Assembly (NCBI GenBank): GCA_028455995.1
Contig: JABELC010000013.1
Location: 682,001 to 746,000 of the forward strand
From: Scleromitrula shiraiana
Lineage: Eukaryota; Ascomycota; Leotiomycetes; Helotiales; Sclerotiniaceae
Direction of reading: 5' to 3'
DNA: 64,000 nucleotides
Shown here: positions 1 to 10,674 of the stretch, piece by piece
How positions within the stretch are numbered: the first letter of the stretch is position 1
How the letters are laid out: each line of letters begins with the position of its first letter
Position numbers and translations under genes: made by a program
Notes under the pieces: generated by a model
Seen by the model: only the letters and a program-made list of their open reading frames with translations
What the model was told of the DNA's origin: nothing
Databases searched by the model: none

Positions 1-2877
1 ATACTTTTTGTTTGTCTGCTGGTCGGTTTGCTCTTCTACCTTTTACTGTATAAAATCTGATGATACCACCACCAACAACAATTATTGAGTCGCCATGTTT
101 GCCGTTGAACAATCTGACGCAATTTGGACTAGGTGTGTTGCCACTCTTTGGGATGTGCAGCTTAGTTCCACCAGCTTTACGCATCTCATTCATCTTCCCA
201 GTGGCAGCACCAACAGAACGACTAATGCCAGCAGCTAGCGCCTGTGTTCCATGACCTGCCTGGGTTTTGACACTTGCTGCCGTAATGCCGGACATACCAG
301 CGCTACTTCGACGTCTACGAGCGCCCACTAAAGGTCGAGCTACAGTCCATAACGAACTTACAGCACTTGAAGCTACGCCCACAGCAGAACGAGCTGCATT
401 ACTAGGTTCAGAATTTGATTGTTTAGAGACTGTAGATGCGACTCTTCGACGAGGTGGTGGCCATGTAAATGCACTAGCTGGGAGATCAAGCACATGAACC
501 GTTCCAGGCTCAGTGACCATCGCCGCACGCTCGCCATGTGGCGAGGTCCAAACAACATCCACAATCCTAGCAATTGTCATACGTGAGAATTGAGCAATTT
601 GTCTGACATGAGGTCCTTGTACACCACCACTTTGAGTAGTGCCCTTAAGAAGCGACGATCGTGAATAGTGTAACCGCAAGAGATCCCAAACAAACTGTAC
701 GTCGCCCTTGCTACTTGCTGTAAAAAGAGCGAGACCACTCGGCGCTAAAGATAAGAAACTGCATCCGTGAGGAACAGGAAATGTAGCTAATGGGTGGATC
801 GATGACCCAGAACTCTGTTGAACCAGTGAGTCTAAATCAAGAATTGATATCAACCCAGGATCTTTGCTAGCAGTACTCGCTTGACTATTGACTCCATGTG
901 TGGGAGGAAATTGGGAAGCTAAGTTCTGCTGGGGCTGGTATTGATTTGGGCCAATTGTCTGCTGAGGACTGGCAGTTGATTTATTCCAATAATTATTCCA
1001 TGCTTGAGCACCTTGCTTCCCAACGTATCCCGAAATTTCAACAATTCCTTGTGTTGCGGCTTGAAGAACCTGCTTCAACATGCCTTCGCCACCTGGGGTA
1101 TCCACTAGGCAATTCACCGCAGGTAGATGAGGAGGAGCAAATGTATTCAACCCAGGAACCCTTCCCACCGACAGAGCTTCCGGAACAGTAGCACGAAGAG
1201 ATATTTGTGAAGAAGCTGCCGATGGACAATAAGCCAGCCAACGTCCATTCAACGACAGTATCGAAGCGTTATATTGAGATCGAGTTCCAATTTCACTTGG
1301 CCGTCCACTGTCAGTAAAGTTACTTACTGCCGCTGAATCGACGGAGAGACCATGTTGAACAGTCGTCCACACTTTTCCGAGGCATCTGAATTCCACTGAC
1401 GGTGAGACGAGCTCACGTTGGCGGAATATCCACGTTTCACCAGTGACGCCCGAAGCTACTACAGTATTTCCTCTATCGGCTCGAATTGAGAGAGACCCAA
1501 CAGGAGCAGGTGGCGTAAACAATGGACTCGATGCAGGTATGTGCAAGGGTGACTGGGGCGTAGATAGTAGAGTGGCAATGTGCTTCTTCGTACTTAATGA
1601 GTATACCTCAACTGTAGTTTGGTAGTACTCGATGATATCATCATCATTACCATTAACAGATTGGCTAGGTAATCTTGGTGATCCTCGAACACTTTCATTG
1701 GTAGGTACAGGCATGCTTTCTGGAGGCATCGCATATTCTTCGCTGGATCCATCACTTCTTATCCAAACTGGGCCGTGAACAACAATGGCGATAAGAGGAA
1801 AATGAAGTGACTGCTCAGGTTGCACAGTCCACGGAAGAATCTTTGCGTTGTAAACCCCACCTCGCAAACCATCCAGAGTGAGCACTTTATTCAGGCCTCT
1901 TTTAGAAACACTGTGAATACTCAGACCGCCTTCATATCCAGTAACAACCACACTCTCTGCAGGTTTGTTGGTATCTTGAATAGATGGTAAACTATCGAAA
2001 CCGCAGTGATAACCCTTATCGCCAGGTACTAGACCAGGTGTTCTTGGAGACAACAGAAGATTGGCGTCTGGTGCCCCATAGAAGTGGGGTTGAGGTTGAT
2101 GTGGTAATGGTGGATAAGGACCAAACCGAGCCGCCTGTGATTGTTGAGAATACATTGAACTACGGCGTGCAGCATATGAAGCCAAATAAGATTGGTGTTC
2201 TTCAGGGCTATATGGGAGGTTTCCATCCATCTGGTAGCTCAAAGGTCTTCGGCGACTTATTGGCGGGGAAGACGATGGAATATGAGCGCTTGGGGACGGC
2301 TTTCGTTCTTTCGCAGTCCAGCCATTATTGGTTACTTTGTCCTCATATGAAGATGGTAACGTAGGGGGCGATCCACCGAGACTTATCAAAGTGTTAGGAG
2401 AGCTGGAAAATGGAGGAATGTTCTTTGCCCATTCATTCGTCGCAACCGAAGACCCTTGAGATGTTGATGATAACGCTTCTAACACAGGCGATGCGACAAC
2501 AACTTCGTTTTGTATAGGCATTACTGGCTTTATTTCTGGCTTTATTTCTGGCTTTGTTCCTGCTGACTGCAATTGTGAGGTTATCGCAGAAGTCTTGTTC
2601 TTGCTAGATAAGAGAGATGACATGTTAGCTATTATACTGAGTCATATATCACAAGGAAACTCTTCGATATAACTCACGATGATTTAGAAGCATTATTCTT
2701 TGTCACCGCAGCCATGACGCCTCCTCCACTTCCACCTCCATCCTTCGCCGTCCCATTCTTCTTGCCGTTCTTCGTAGGAATCTGCACACCAGCCGATGAG
2801 ACTTTCTGTGTTGATTTATTAAACTGGGAGTTTCCGCTTGGCGTCTGGTTTAAGTCGTTATCAAATGAAGCGGGCAT
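1..2877 (-). CDS. BCAS3-like WD40 protein, 3' end beyond window
   Basis: Partial gene running off the left edge. Exon 1 is 2678-2877, starting at the ATG on 2877; a 74-nt intron occupies 2604-2677 (donor GTGAGT, branch-like GCTAAC, acceptor TCTAG); exon 2 continues open from 2603 to the edge. About 934 residues are visible. The N-terminal ~230 residues are Ser/Pro-rich and probably disordered. The later part has the WD/beta-propeller feel of BCAS3-domain proteins: a segment GGLSIHSVSKRG near residue 260, then FLSLAPSGLALFTASSKGDV, and VHVLDLPASAF. BCAS3 proteins are PROPPIN-like propellers tied to phosphoinositide binding and autophagy sites in animals; in fungi the role is largely unstudied. 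The family call is from recall of fungal homologues, so it is moderate. A generic WD40 protein is the alternative. Confidence 0.6.
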
Positions 2878-4650
2878 TCAAATGACTATTTCTCCAAAGT
2901 AATTTATGTATGAGATCCGGCAAATATCGCAGAACTCTATATCTACTTAGTAGGACTCGGACTTAAGAGGCAGGTTAATCAGTGACGCGGGCGTGAGATG
3001 TATAAACCTCTTGGAAGTTTGATATAATTCCCGGGCGTCCTGAATCGGTCAAAATTCAGGATAATGCTCGGGAAATTTGTAGAGATACAATTTGAAATAC
3101 TATAGTTTCTATGATATGATTTGAAAGTTGAAATAGGTTTGAAGTTGTTACTTATCGCAAGTTATGACTCTCCTTAAGGAGTGAGAGCTGCTCCTGAGTT
3201 TAAGCTGGCATTATTGTTTGCGGTATGAAATAGAGGGGCAGTGGAAGCGGGTACAACAGAGTTAAGCTAAACTCAATACAGAATAAGTAACAAACAGGGT
3301 GCCGTTTATGGATGATGACCGGCTTGAGACTTGTATTATACAGCGGTTATACAAATGACTCTATTCAGTCATTATTTTTTATGAAATGATTCACTTGATC
3401 AGTTTAAGTCAAAAGAGTTAAGAGAGGAATGGCTATGTAAGGAGGAGGTAGGTAGGTAGGTAGGTACAGTAATATGGATACATAAAAGAGGAAGAAAGGA
3501 AAAGGGAAAGGGAAAGGCTAACGATAAGGATAAGGATGAGGATAAGACTACTATTATTGATTAAAGAGTAAGAAATCCATCTCTGTTTGTTGAGTTTATT
3601 ACTATCATTACGGATCCGTGGACTTATTTACTTAACTGGCTTCGCTGCGCCTTCCTTTGTTCTTTTACGTGTACTATTTATGTAACTTCGAACATTGAAC
3701 ATTAGACATTGGACGACATCTCACGCATGTATTATTATTCTTCTTCTTCTTCTACACCGTACGTATCATGTGTGAAGTAAATGGATAAGGAGGCGCCTTT
3801 ACCGACTGTTCCTATATGAAGATAAAGAAAACATTGGTATCAAAGATATGTATTGCATCATCATCATAGCTTAATATCTACTACTAGGTTATTGATCATG
3901 GCGTACATGGTTACCCGAAATGTTGAGCGTATAATGGTAAAGTGATGTGATATAGAAAGTACCCCTATACTAATATAGTAATAAAGTAGTCATGGGACCT
4001 TTACTTTCAAGTATTCTTTCCATTCCATACCATTCCATCTTGTTACGTACCATGTTGAAACTAAATCCTCTTCCATTTCGGTTTCATGCGTTTCCTTGAA
4101 TATATTATTCCATTTTCTCGTCGAAAGATGCAACTATTCAATATCAATATCAATGTGAATGTGAATGTGAATCGAAGATGGCTACGCAGGTATACGTCAT
4201 CAAAGAGGGAAACCATAGAAGAAGTCGCATAGTTTCCAATAAACGCATGATCCTTGTTACCTATTCCTCCATTTAAAAAGCACTGGCTGATAGCAATTTC
4301 AACAGTACTACCTACTATATGGATGCTTCAGCGACAATCTGATTTGTCTATCAGCCTCCCCATCAAACATTTAGAATCCAGAATATTCTCCCCAAGAAAG
4401 GTTGAGATTTGCACACCCAAGACGACAATCCGGAACCAAAAAGTGTTATATTGTATATCGGGTATTTTATGCATACATAGAGTCCTTGCCGCTGAAGAGG
4501 TCCTCCTCAAGCTGCCCCAGATGCGCCACGCCTAATCGTTTCAAAGTTGTAAAAATCCCCAATTATGATATAGAGCGACCATATAACAATTGCTTGGTCT
4601 CTTATTCTTCGAAACCAAAATCCCCAATAGATTTTGCCCAAGTAGTGCGT
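2878..4650. other. Intergenic region upstream of the BCAS3-like gene
   Basis: No supported gene. The stretch holds the promoter side of the BCAS3-like gene and the 3' flank of DPM2. It includes an imperfect inverted repeat at 3028-3074 (see findings), a short AGGT tandem repeat near 3446-3465, a GGGAAA purine tract near 3500, and a TGTGAA repeat near 4150. Small open frames around 4254-4668 have no recognisable product. Confidence 0.6.
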
Positions 4651-5046
4651 TTACGCCTTCTTCTTTGAAGCAGCTTTTGCCTTTGCAGCCTTCTTTCTGT
4701 TGCTCCTGATCATGACCACACTCAAGAAAGAACCAACTACTGCAGATGCCAACAAGATGAGGATAACAGGAATTCGAATTGCCCAGACTCGTGGGGGGAA
4801 TATGTTCTGTAAAGGATGATCCGAATCGACAAATGGCTAGACCGGGAGCATCAGTTTCATCGTCCTCTGCTACACAAAAAGAATGGCATACCATAAGAAG
4901 GGTCCAGATACTGTAATAAAGAAAGACGACAGAAGCAGCGACGAGCATCGCAAGGCCAACGAGTTGATCGAGCTGTAAATATTTAGTAATGTACGTTTTG
5001 AGTTGGTGCAGCTAGCGATCGCGCAGAGATTTAAAATTCATACCAT
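4651..5046 (-). CDS. DPM2: Dolichol-phosphate mannosyltransferase subunit 2 (DPM2)
   Basis: Small ER membrane subunit that stabilises the Dpm1 catalytic subunit of dolichol-phosphate-mannose synthase and also associates with GPI-GlcNAc transferase in other eukaryotes. The spliced product is 89 residues. Exon 1 is just the ATG (5044-5046); intron 4973-5043 (GTATGA...TTTACAG); exon 2 4892-4972; intron 4837-4891 (GTATGC...GTCTAG); exon 3 4651-4836. The protein begins M-LDQLVGLAMLVAAS, has two transmembrane helices, the family motif LLMPFVDSDHPLQ between them, FPPRVWAIRIP before helix 2, and a Lys/Ala-rich cytosolic tail ending ASKKKA. Size and motif order match DPM2 (84-90 residues). It diverges from CWC22 with about 0.5 kb between start codons. 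Confidence 0.9.
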
Positions 5047-5560
5047 TGTTGCAATAAACTATTATAAGGAGCGTGATAGAATCAAATCCGTATAGGATAG
5101 TTGAAAATCTTTTGAAATAAAAGTTTTGCTTGTTGTTTTAATTATTTATTTTCATCCCTCCTGTCTTGTCTTGTCAAGTCAAGTCAATCTGGTCTTTCCT
5201 AAGCTGAAGACCGTAAGTCCTAAACTTTAAATCCTTAGCGTAATTTCTGCGCCTAAATTTACTTTCTTGGAAATCCTTGCCTCTATTTTACATACAACAT
5301 TTAAAAAACATATTAATTCAGCAGCTATCAACACATTGTCATCTATCACTGAATAACGGCGACAGATATCCCAGATTTATACTTGACCATCAAACATGAA
5401 CTAGATACGATATCGGTATCGAACGTGAAGAATCGGAAGCTGTCCAATTTAGGTACAATTCTTGAGCTGTAGCTCCCAGCCATTTGCGACGCGATCGAAC
5501 CTCATCTTACGAAAAGTCTAGCAACTTTTTCTTGTTATTCTACCCAAATAAAACATCAAA
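5047..5560. promoter_or_regulatory. Bidirectional promoter between DPM2 and CWC22
   Basis: The 514-nt gap between two divergent start codons must hold both promoters. It contains a CTTGT/CAAGTC-rich stretch near 5163-5187 and pyrimidine-rich segments. No TATA box stands out. The role is inferred from gene orientation. Confidence 0.5.
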
Positions 5561-8032
5561 ATGACTACCTCTATCACTTCGGAAGATAGGGTTATGGAGG
5601 AAAGGTCGGCAAATCGTGTACCTACTTCACCACGTCGCCGATCTCCAAATGGCTCATCGGGAAGGCAACCAGACACTCGTGGCAAGGGAACTGTTGTTGT
5701 TAAAGAAAGGAGTGAGGAGGACAAGCAGGCCGCAGCGAAAGCTGAGTATGAGAAGCTTCTGACTATGAGATCTGGTGGTACTTATATACCACCTGCGCGT
5801 CTTCGGGCTTTACAATCACAGATCACCGACAAAACGAGCAAGGAATATCAACGAATGGCATGGGAAGCATTGAAGAAATCTATAAATGGTCTGATAAATA
5901 AGGTCAATGTCTCGAATATCAAACACATAGTTCCAGAGTTATTTGGGGAGAACTTGATTAGAGGGCGTGGACTATTTTGTAGGAGCATTATGAAAGCGCA
6001 GGCAGCAAGTTTGCCCTTCACGCCAATATATGCCGCAATGGCCGCGATTGTCAACACGAAGCTCCCTCAGGTTGGTGAGCTTCTCCTAAAAAGGTTGATC
6101 GTACAATTCAAGAAAGGTTTCAAGCGAAATGATAAAGCCGTCTGCCTTTCCGCTACCACATTCATCGCCCATCTTTGTAACCAGCAGGTCGCAAACGAGG
6201 TCGTAGCAGCACAGATTCTATTGTTGCTTCTCAATAAGCCAACGGACGATAGCGTAGAAATCGCAGTTGGATTGACACGAGAAGTCGGACAACATTTGGA
6301 GGAAATGAGTGGACCCATCGCTTTAGCGGTATTCGACCAATTTAGAAAGATCCTCAACGAAGCCGATATCGACAAACGAGTTCAATACATGATTGAAGTC
6401 CTCTTTCAAGTTCGAAAGGATAAATACAAGGATAACCCTGCGATCAAAGAAGAATTGGATCTTGTCGAGGAGGAGGATCAGATCACACATCGGACCGCCT
6501 TAGATGACGATATTGACGTTCAGGACGGACTGAACATTTTCAAATTTGATCCTGAGTGGGAACAAAACGAAGAACTTTACAAACGTCTCAAGGCTGAGAT
6601 TTTGGGAGAAGGAAGTGACGATGAGGACGACGAAGAAGATGACGAGGATGATAGTGAAGACGACGAGGAGAAAAAAGAAGAAAAGGCAATAGAAATTAAA
6701 GACCAGAGTAACACTGATCTTGTCAATCTTCGAAGAACCATTTACTTGACTATCATGTCTAGTATTGACCCGGAAGAATGCTGTCATAAGTTGATGAAAG
6801 TTACTTTACCACCCGGGCAAGAACCAGAGCTTCCGTCTATGATAATAGAATGCTGTTCCCAAGAAAGGACATATTCAAAGTTCTATGGTCTTATTGGAGA
6901 ACGATTCGCGAAGATAAATCGACTATGGACAGACTTGTTTGAACAGTCGTTTGCAAAGTATTACGATACTATCCATCGATATGAGACTAATAAACTGCGG
7001 AATATTGCAAGATTCTTTGGCCATCTTCTTAGCTCCGATGCTATCGGATGGCACGCATTATCTATAGTACATCTCAACGAAGAGGAGACAACATCCAGTA
7101 GCCGTATTTTTATCAAAATTCTGTTTCAGGATCTTTCGGAGGCAATGGGAATGGGAAAATTACAAGCCCGATTGAAGGACGATGTCCTGCGACCATATTT
7201 TGAAGGATTATTTCCTCACGACAACCCACGCAATACGAGATTTTCTATCAATTATTTCACGAGTATTGGGATGGGTGCTGTAACGGAGGAGATGCGTGAG
7301 TATCTTCAGAACATGCCCAAGCCAGCACCTGCAGCATTACCCGCAGCTGGAGGTTCTGACTCGGATTCTGAAAGCTCTGTTTCAAGCTATTCTTCGTACA
7401 CAGGATCATCTTATTCTAGGTCACGCTCACCATCTCGAAGCCGTGGTCTGGACAGAAGACGTTCAATTTCAAGAACACCCCCTCGTACAAGCAAAGGAAA
7501 GGAGGTTAGAAGAGGTCGAAGCCTGACAAGATCACTCTCGAGATCAATCACACCATCCTCTCGAGGCTCTAGACAAAATTCGGTCTCGGTGACTCCCCCA
7601 CGTCGACGAAGAAATTTGAGTTCGTCCCGATCCAGATCTAGATCTCGTTCCCTATCACGGCAACGGACGAGACGTAGAGATAGTTACTCGGAGAGTCCAC
7701 CTAGAAGGGGTAGATCAAGTAGTGATTCACGTTCGCCGCCTAGAAGGAAGGTAGCTCGAAGAAACTCATCTTCTGCTAGCCCTGCGCCACGAAGACGGCA
7801 AGATGCAAGTATCTCGAGATCACCCTCGCCACGACGATCCGCTAGAAGAGATAGTGACTCACTGTCACCCCCTCCTAAGTCAAGACGTCGAGATGACAGC
7901 TATTCTAGATCACCATCCCCAAGACGAGATACGCGTAGGGATAGCAGATCCGTTTCTCCACCCCCCAAGCGAAGACGCGACTATAGTGTCTCCAGATCTC
8001 CTCCTCCAAAGAGAGGTAGGAGGTATGATTAG
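5561..8032 (+). CDS. CWC22: Pre-mRNA-splicing factor CWC22
   Basis: Spliceosome component that joins before catalytic step 1; in animals it deposits the exon-junction core factor eIF4A3. The intronless frame encodes 823 residues, starting at an ATG in a good context (ATCAAAATGACT). Residues ~40-60 hold GGTYIPPARLRALQ, typical of the CWC22 N-terminus. A MIF4G domain follows (about 105-290; VPELFGENLIRGRGLFCRSI, NTKLPQVGELLLKRLI). A strongly acidic linker lies near 353-375. An MA3 domain begins near residue 391 (RRTIYLTIMSSIDPEECCHK) and runs past 500. The C-terminal ~200 residues are an Arg/Ser-rich tail with many SRSPSP/RRDS units, as in metazoan rather than budding-yeast Cwc22. It is longer than the yeast protein (577 residues) because of this RS tail. 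Confidence 0.95.
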   Translation: MTTSITSEDRVMEERSANRVPTSPRRRSPNGSSGRQPDTRGKGTVVVKERSEEDKQAAAKAEYEKLLTMRSGGTYIPPARLRALQSQITDKTSKEYQRMAWEALKKSINGLINKVNVSNIKHIVPELFGENLIRGRGLFCRSIMKAQAASLPFTPIYAAMAAIVNTKLPQVGELLLKRLIVQFKKGFKRNDKAVCLSATTFIAHLCNQQVANEVVAAQILLLLLNKPTDDSVEIAVGLTREVGQHLEEMSGPIALAVFDQFRKILNEADIDKRVQYMIEVLFQVRKDKYKDNPAIKEELDLVEEEDQITHRTALDDDIDVQDGLNIFKFDPEWEQNEELYKRLKAEILGEGSDDEDDEEDDEDDSEDDEEKKEEKAIEIKDQSNTDLVNLRRTIYLTIMSSIDPEECCHKLMKVTLPPGQEPELPSMIIECCSQERTYSKFYGLIGERFAKINRLWTDLFEQSFAKYYDTIHRYETNKLRNIARFFGHLLSSDAIGWHALSIVHLNEEETTSSSRIFIKILFQDLSEAMGMGKLQARLKDDVLRPYFEGLFPHDNPRNTRFSINYFTSIGMGAVTEEMREYLQNMPKPAPAALPAAGGSDSDSESSVSSYSSYTGSSYSRSRSPSRSRGLDRRRSISRTPPRTSKGKEVRRGRSLTRSLSRSITPSSRGSRQNSVSVTPPRRRRNLSSSRSRSRSRSLSRQRTRRRDSYSESPPRRGRSSSDSRSPPRRKVARRNSSSASPAPRRRQDASISRSPSPRRSARRDSDSLSPPPKSRRRDDSYSRSPSPRRDTRRDSRSVSPPPKRRRDYSVSRSPPPKRGRRYD

Positions 8033-10674
8033 ATAGCACGGAACTAAAGAAAGGAGTGTAATTATAATATTTGTGATATTGACATCAAGTCTGATTCCTC
8101 GGAGAAAATTGTTTTATAGGCGCCGAGAGCAACAAAATATCAATATATCTTTGTGGTTCTACTTTCTCGTTTTGTGAACAAGTAATATCAGATTATTCCT
8201 ACCAGGTAGGAAACCCTTCATACGTTATCTTTCAATTTGTTGTTGCCTATTGCGGCTTATTACATTTGACCAAAATAGTATCACAGCGTTACGTTGATCT
8301 AGTGGATTTTAAAGTTGCGGGATCTACGACATTGATCCGAATTCAAAGACGTTTGTGGAGCTGAGACATCAATTAGTATGTCAAAGATTCTTAAGTGGTG
8401 GTGGAGGATTGGAGGATCTGAAAAATCGGTGCAACATACGACGGTGATCTTGAATCAGCCGCTTTGGGATTTGACTTAAATATTACCTATTAAGCAGCTA
8501 AAACTGGCTTGTCCGAGATAATATACGACATATTTTCAGCGCGGTAGCGGCGTCAGAGTGTCGCTTTTCCTTCGATAATGAGGTGTTATTATTGTCTTAG
8601 TTTCTGACGATTTAAGGGAGTGGGTTAGGACTCTCTCGTGGTTGGAAAAGCACATCTAGTAGTCGCACACTTATTAGGTAGTTTTGTCAGCCTGTAACTC
8701 TTGTTTGTAATATCCACACGGAGACAAATTGAGCCAATTTTACATTCACATTCTTGTTTGACAACATGACAACTCCACCGCTCGGATCAGCATATGGCTT
8801 GACTTTATACTAAAATTCAGAGACATCGATAGGGAATTACGTTGGGTCCTGAGTACGAGAACGAAAGTAATAAAGTCTTATGAGGATCGAGACTACCATT
8901 TATATCCGAAAGGATTGATTATTCATGTATCTAAAGCAACCTCGCACTGATGAGCCAATCTGAATAACCTGTTTATAACCCCAGTGGTCTCATTAATCGA
9001 ACCTATATAATAAACACTATTTAAAAAAAGAATGATGAATTCATTATACCTTATCTTTCTCATCTATATTACTTAAAACGTTGATTTTATACTATTTGGG
9101 TTAGCTTTAAATGTATTTTTGATGGACTTTATGTATATATATATATATATTTATTTATTTATTTCTTATATTTTACTTTGCTTTGCTTTGCTTTGCTTTA
9201 CTTTACTTTGCTTTGTTTTCATTTATACCTTCAAGTTATATCTTATATCTTATATCTTATATATACTAATAAATTTGAGGCATTTTAAAATTGACTATTA
9301 GAATGCTCACTTTTAGCACCCTCTTATCACTTATCAATCTAACCTTTTATGGAGTGGATGGGGAGCGCCCTCTCTTTCACTTTCACTTTTAAATTCACTT
9401 TCACTTTCGCTTGTCGTATTTATATCTATTTTATCTCAAACTATTTAATTTATTATAAGTAGTCAGCTTTATTAAATTGTTTTTTTCACCTTTATTTGAC
9501 AGCAACATGGAATGGAGGCTGGAAGCATAGAACATATGCCGAACGCCTTTCAACTTTCAAGGCTAATCTCCCCATATGGTAAAATGGCATACAAGGATTA
9601 TTAATTAGTTTTAATTAATAAGTCAAAAAACCTGGAAACCCTTCGAAAGGGATCATCCTTTCATTATTACATACCGAGATTCCACTAACCTAGTGAGGAA
9701 ATCATGTCTGAGTAAGCATTCATCTTGCATTGTAATCGTTCTGGTTAACCAACCACATCCATCTCATCTTTACTTCTTGGTCTACCTTGTTGTTCCTCTT
9801 TACCATATTTGAGACGGCTTTTTAAGCCTAGTTGGTCGTACCAAAATGTCGTGCCATTTCAACGACTCAACGGGCCGGTCAGCTACAGAGAAAAGGCCAT
9901 TCATGATTCAACATGTTAGAATTCATCCGAGAGAACACACGAATGCGATGCTTCCATTGGTGATCCAGGATTCTTTCCATCCAGCCAAAATTCCATTCAT
10001 TCGGAAAATCACATCCAGGGATTGAGATTACTCTGATCGCCTTACTTCGTTAAGATGTCCCAATGAATACATGGGAAACTTTGATCGACCAAATGATTCT
10101 CAGCGCGTCAGCAAGGTTTGTAGAAGCTAATAATGCTACTACTTCAACTTACCTCCTACTTAGGTAGCAAATCCACTTTCCCCTATGATTTCTTCGAGAA
10201 ATTATTAAGAATGCTATGTAATAGAGCTTAAAATACATGGTGTGCACTGTGCGCGTCCTTCGTTCTACAGCACAAATCATGACGGATAGCGCCTCATACT
10301 CATTAGAGAAATTTGTCATTTGACTACTTTCAACTTTTTTTATTTTCTTCAATGTACCTATTTTCAAATGGTGTGCAGGCAGTACCTTGATCACAGGGCT
10401 ATCCGCTGCATACGCCTGAGTTCATTACGTTCTATAACATCTAGAGGTTGGGAAATATGTAAGCAGTTGGTTCTTATCATATCCGATCCCTCTCACTGTA
10501 TTTCTCATATTCTAACTCTTCCTATTACATAGATATCTCCAATAGACCATTTTTTCTATGCGCTCGGAACACTTCCAAATCAAATTCAACAATACCTTGA
10601 TCTGAGGTTGAAAGTACGGATGGATGGGACATCCATCATAGTCTCAGAAATACAGTGGCATTGGTAGTGCCGTG
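8033..10674. other. AT-rich intergenic region with simple repeats
   Basis: No supported gene in 2.6 kb. Low-complexity tracts include a TA repeat at about 9134-9150, TTTA units at 9150-9163 and CTTTG/CTTTA units at 9176-9215. Open frames here are short and lack family features. The last few hundred bases probably contain the promoter and leader of the gene at 10675. Confidence 0.6.
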
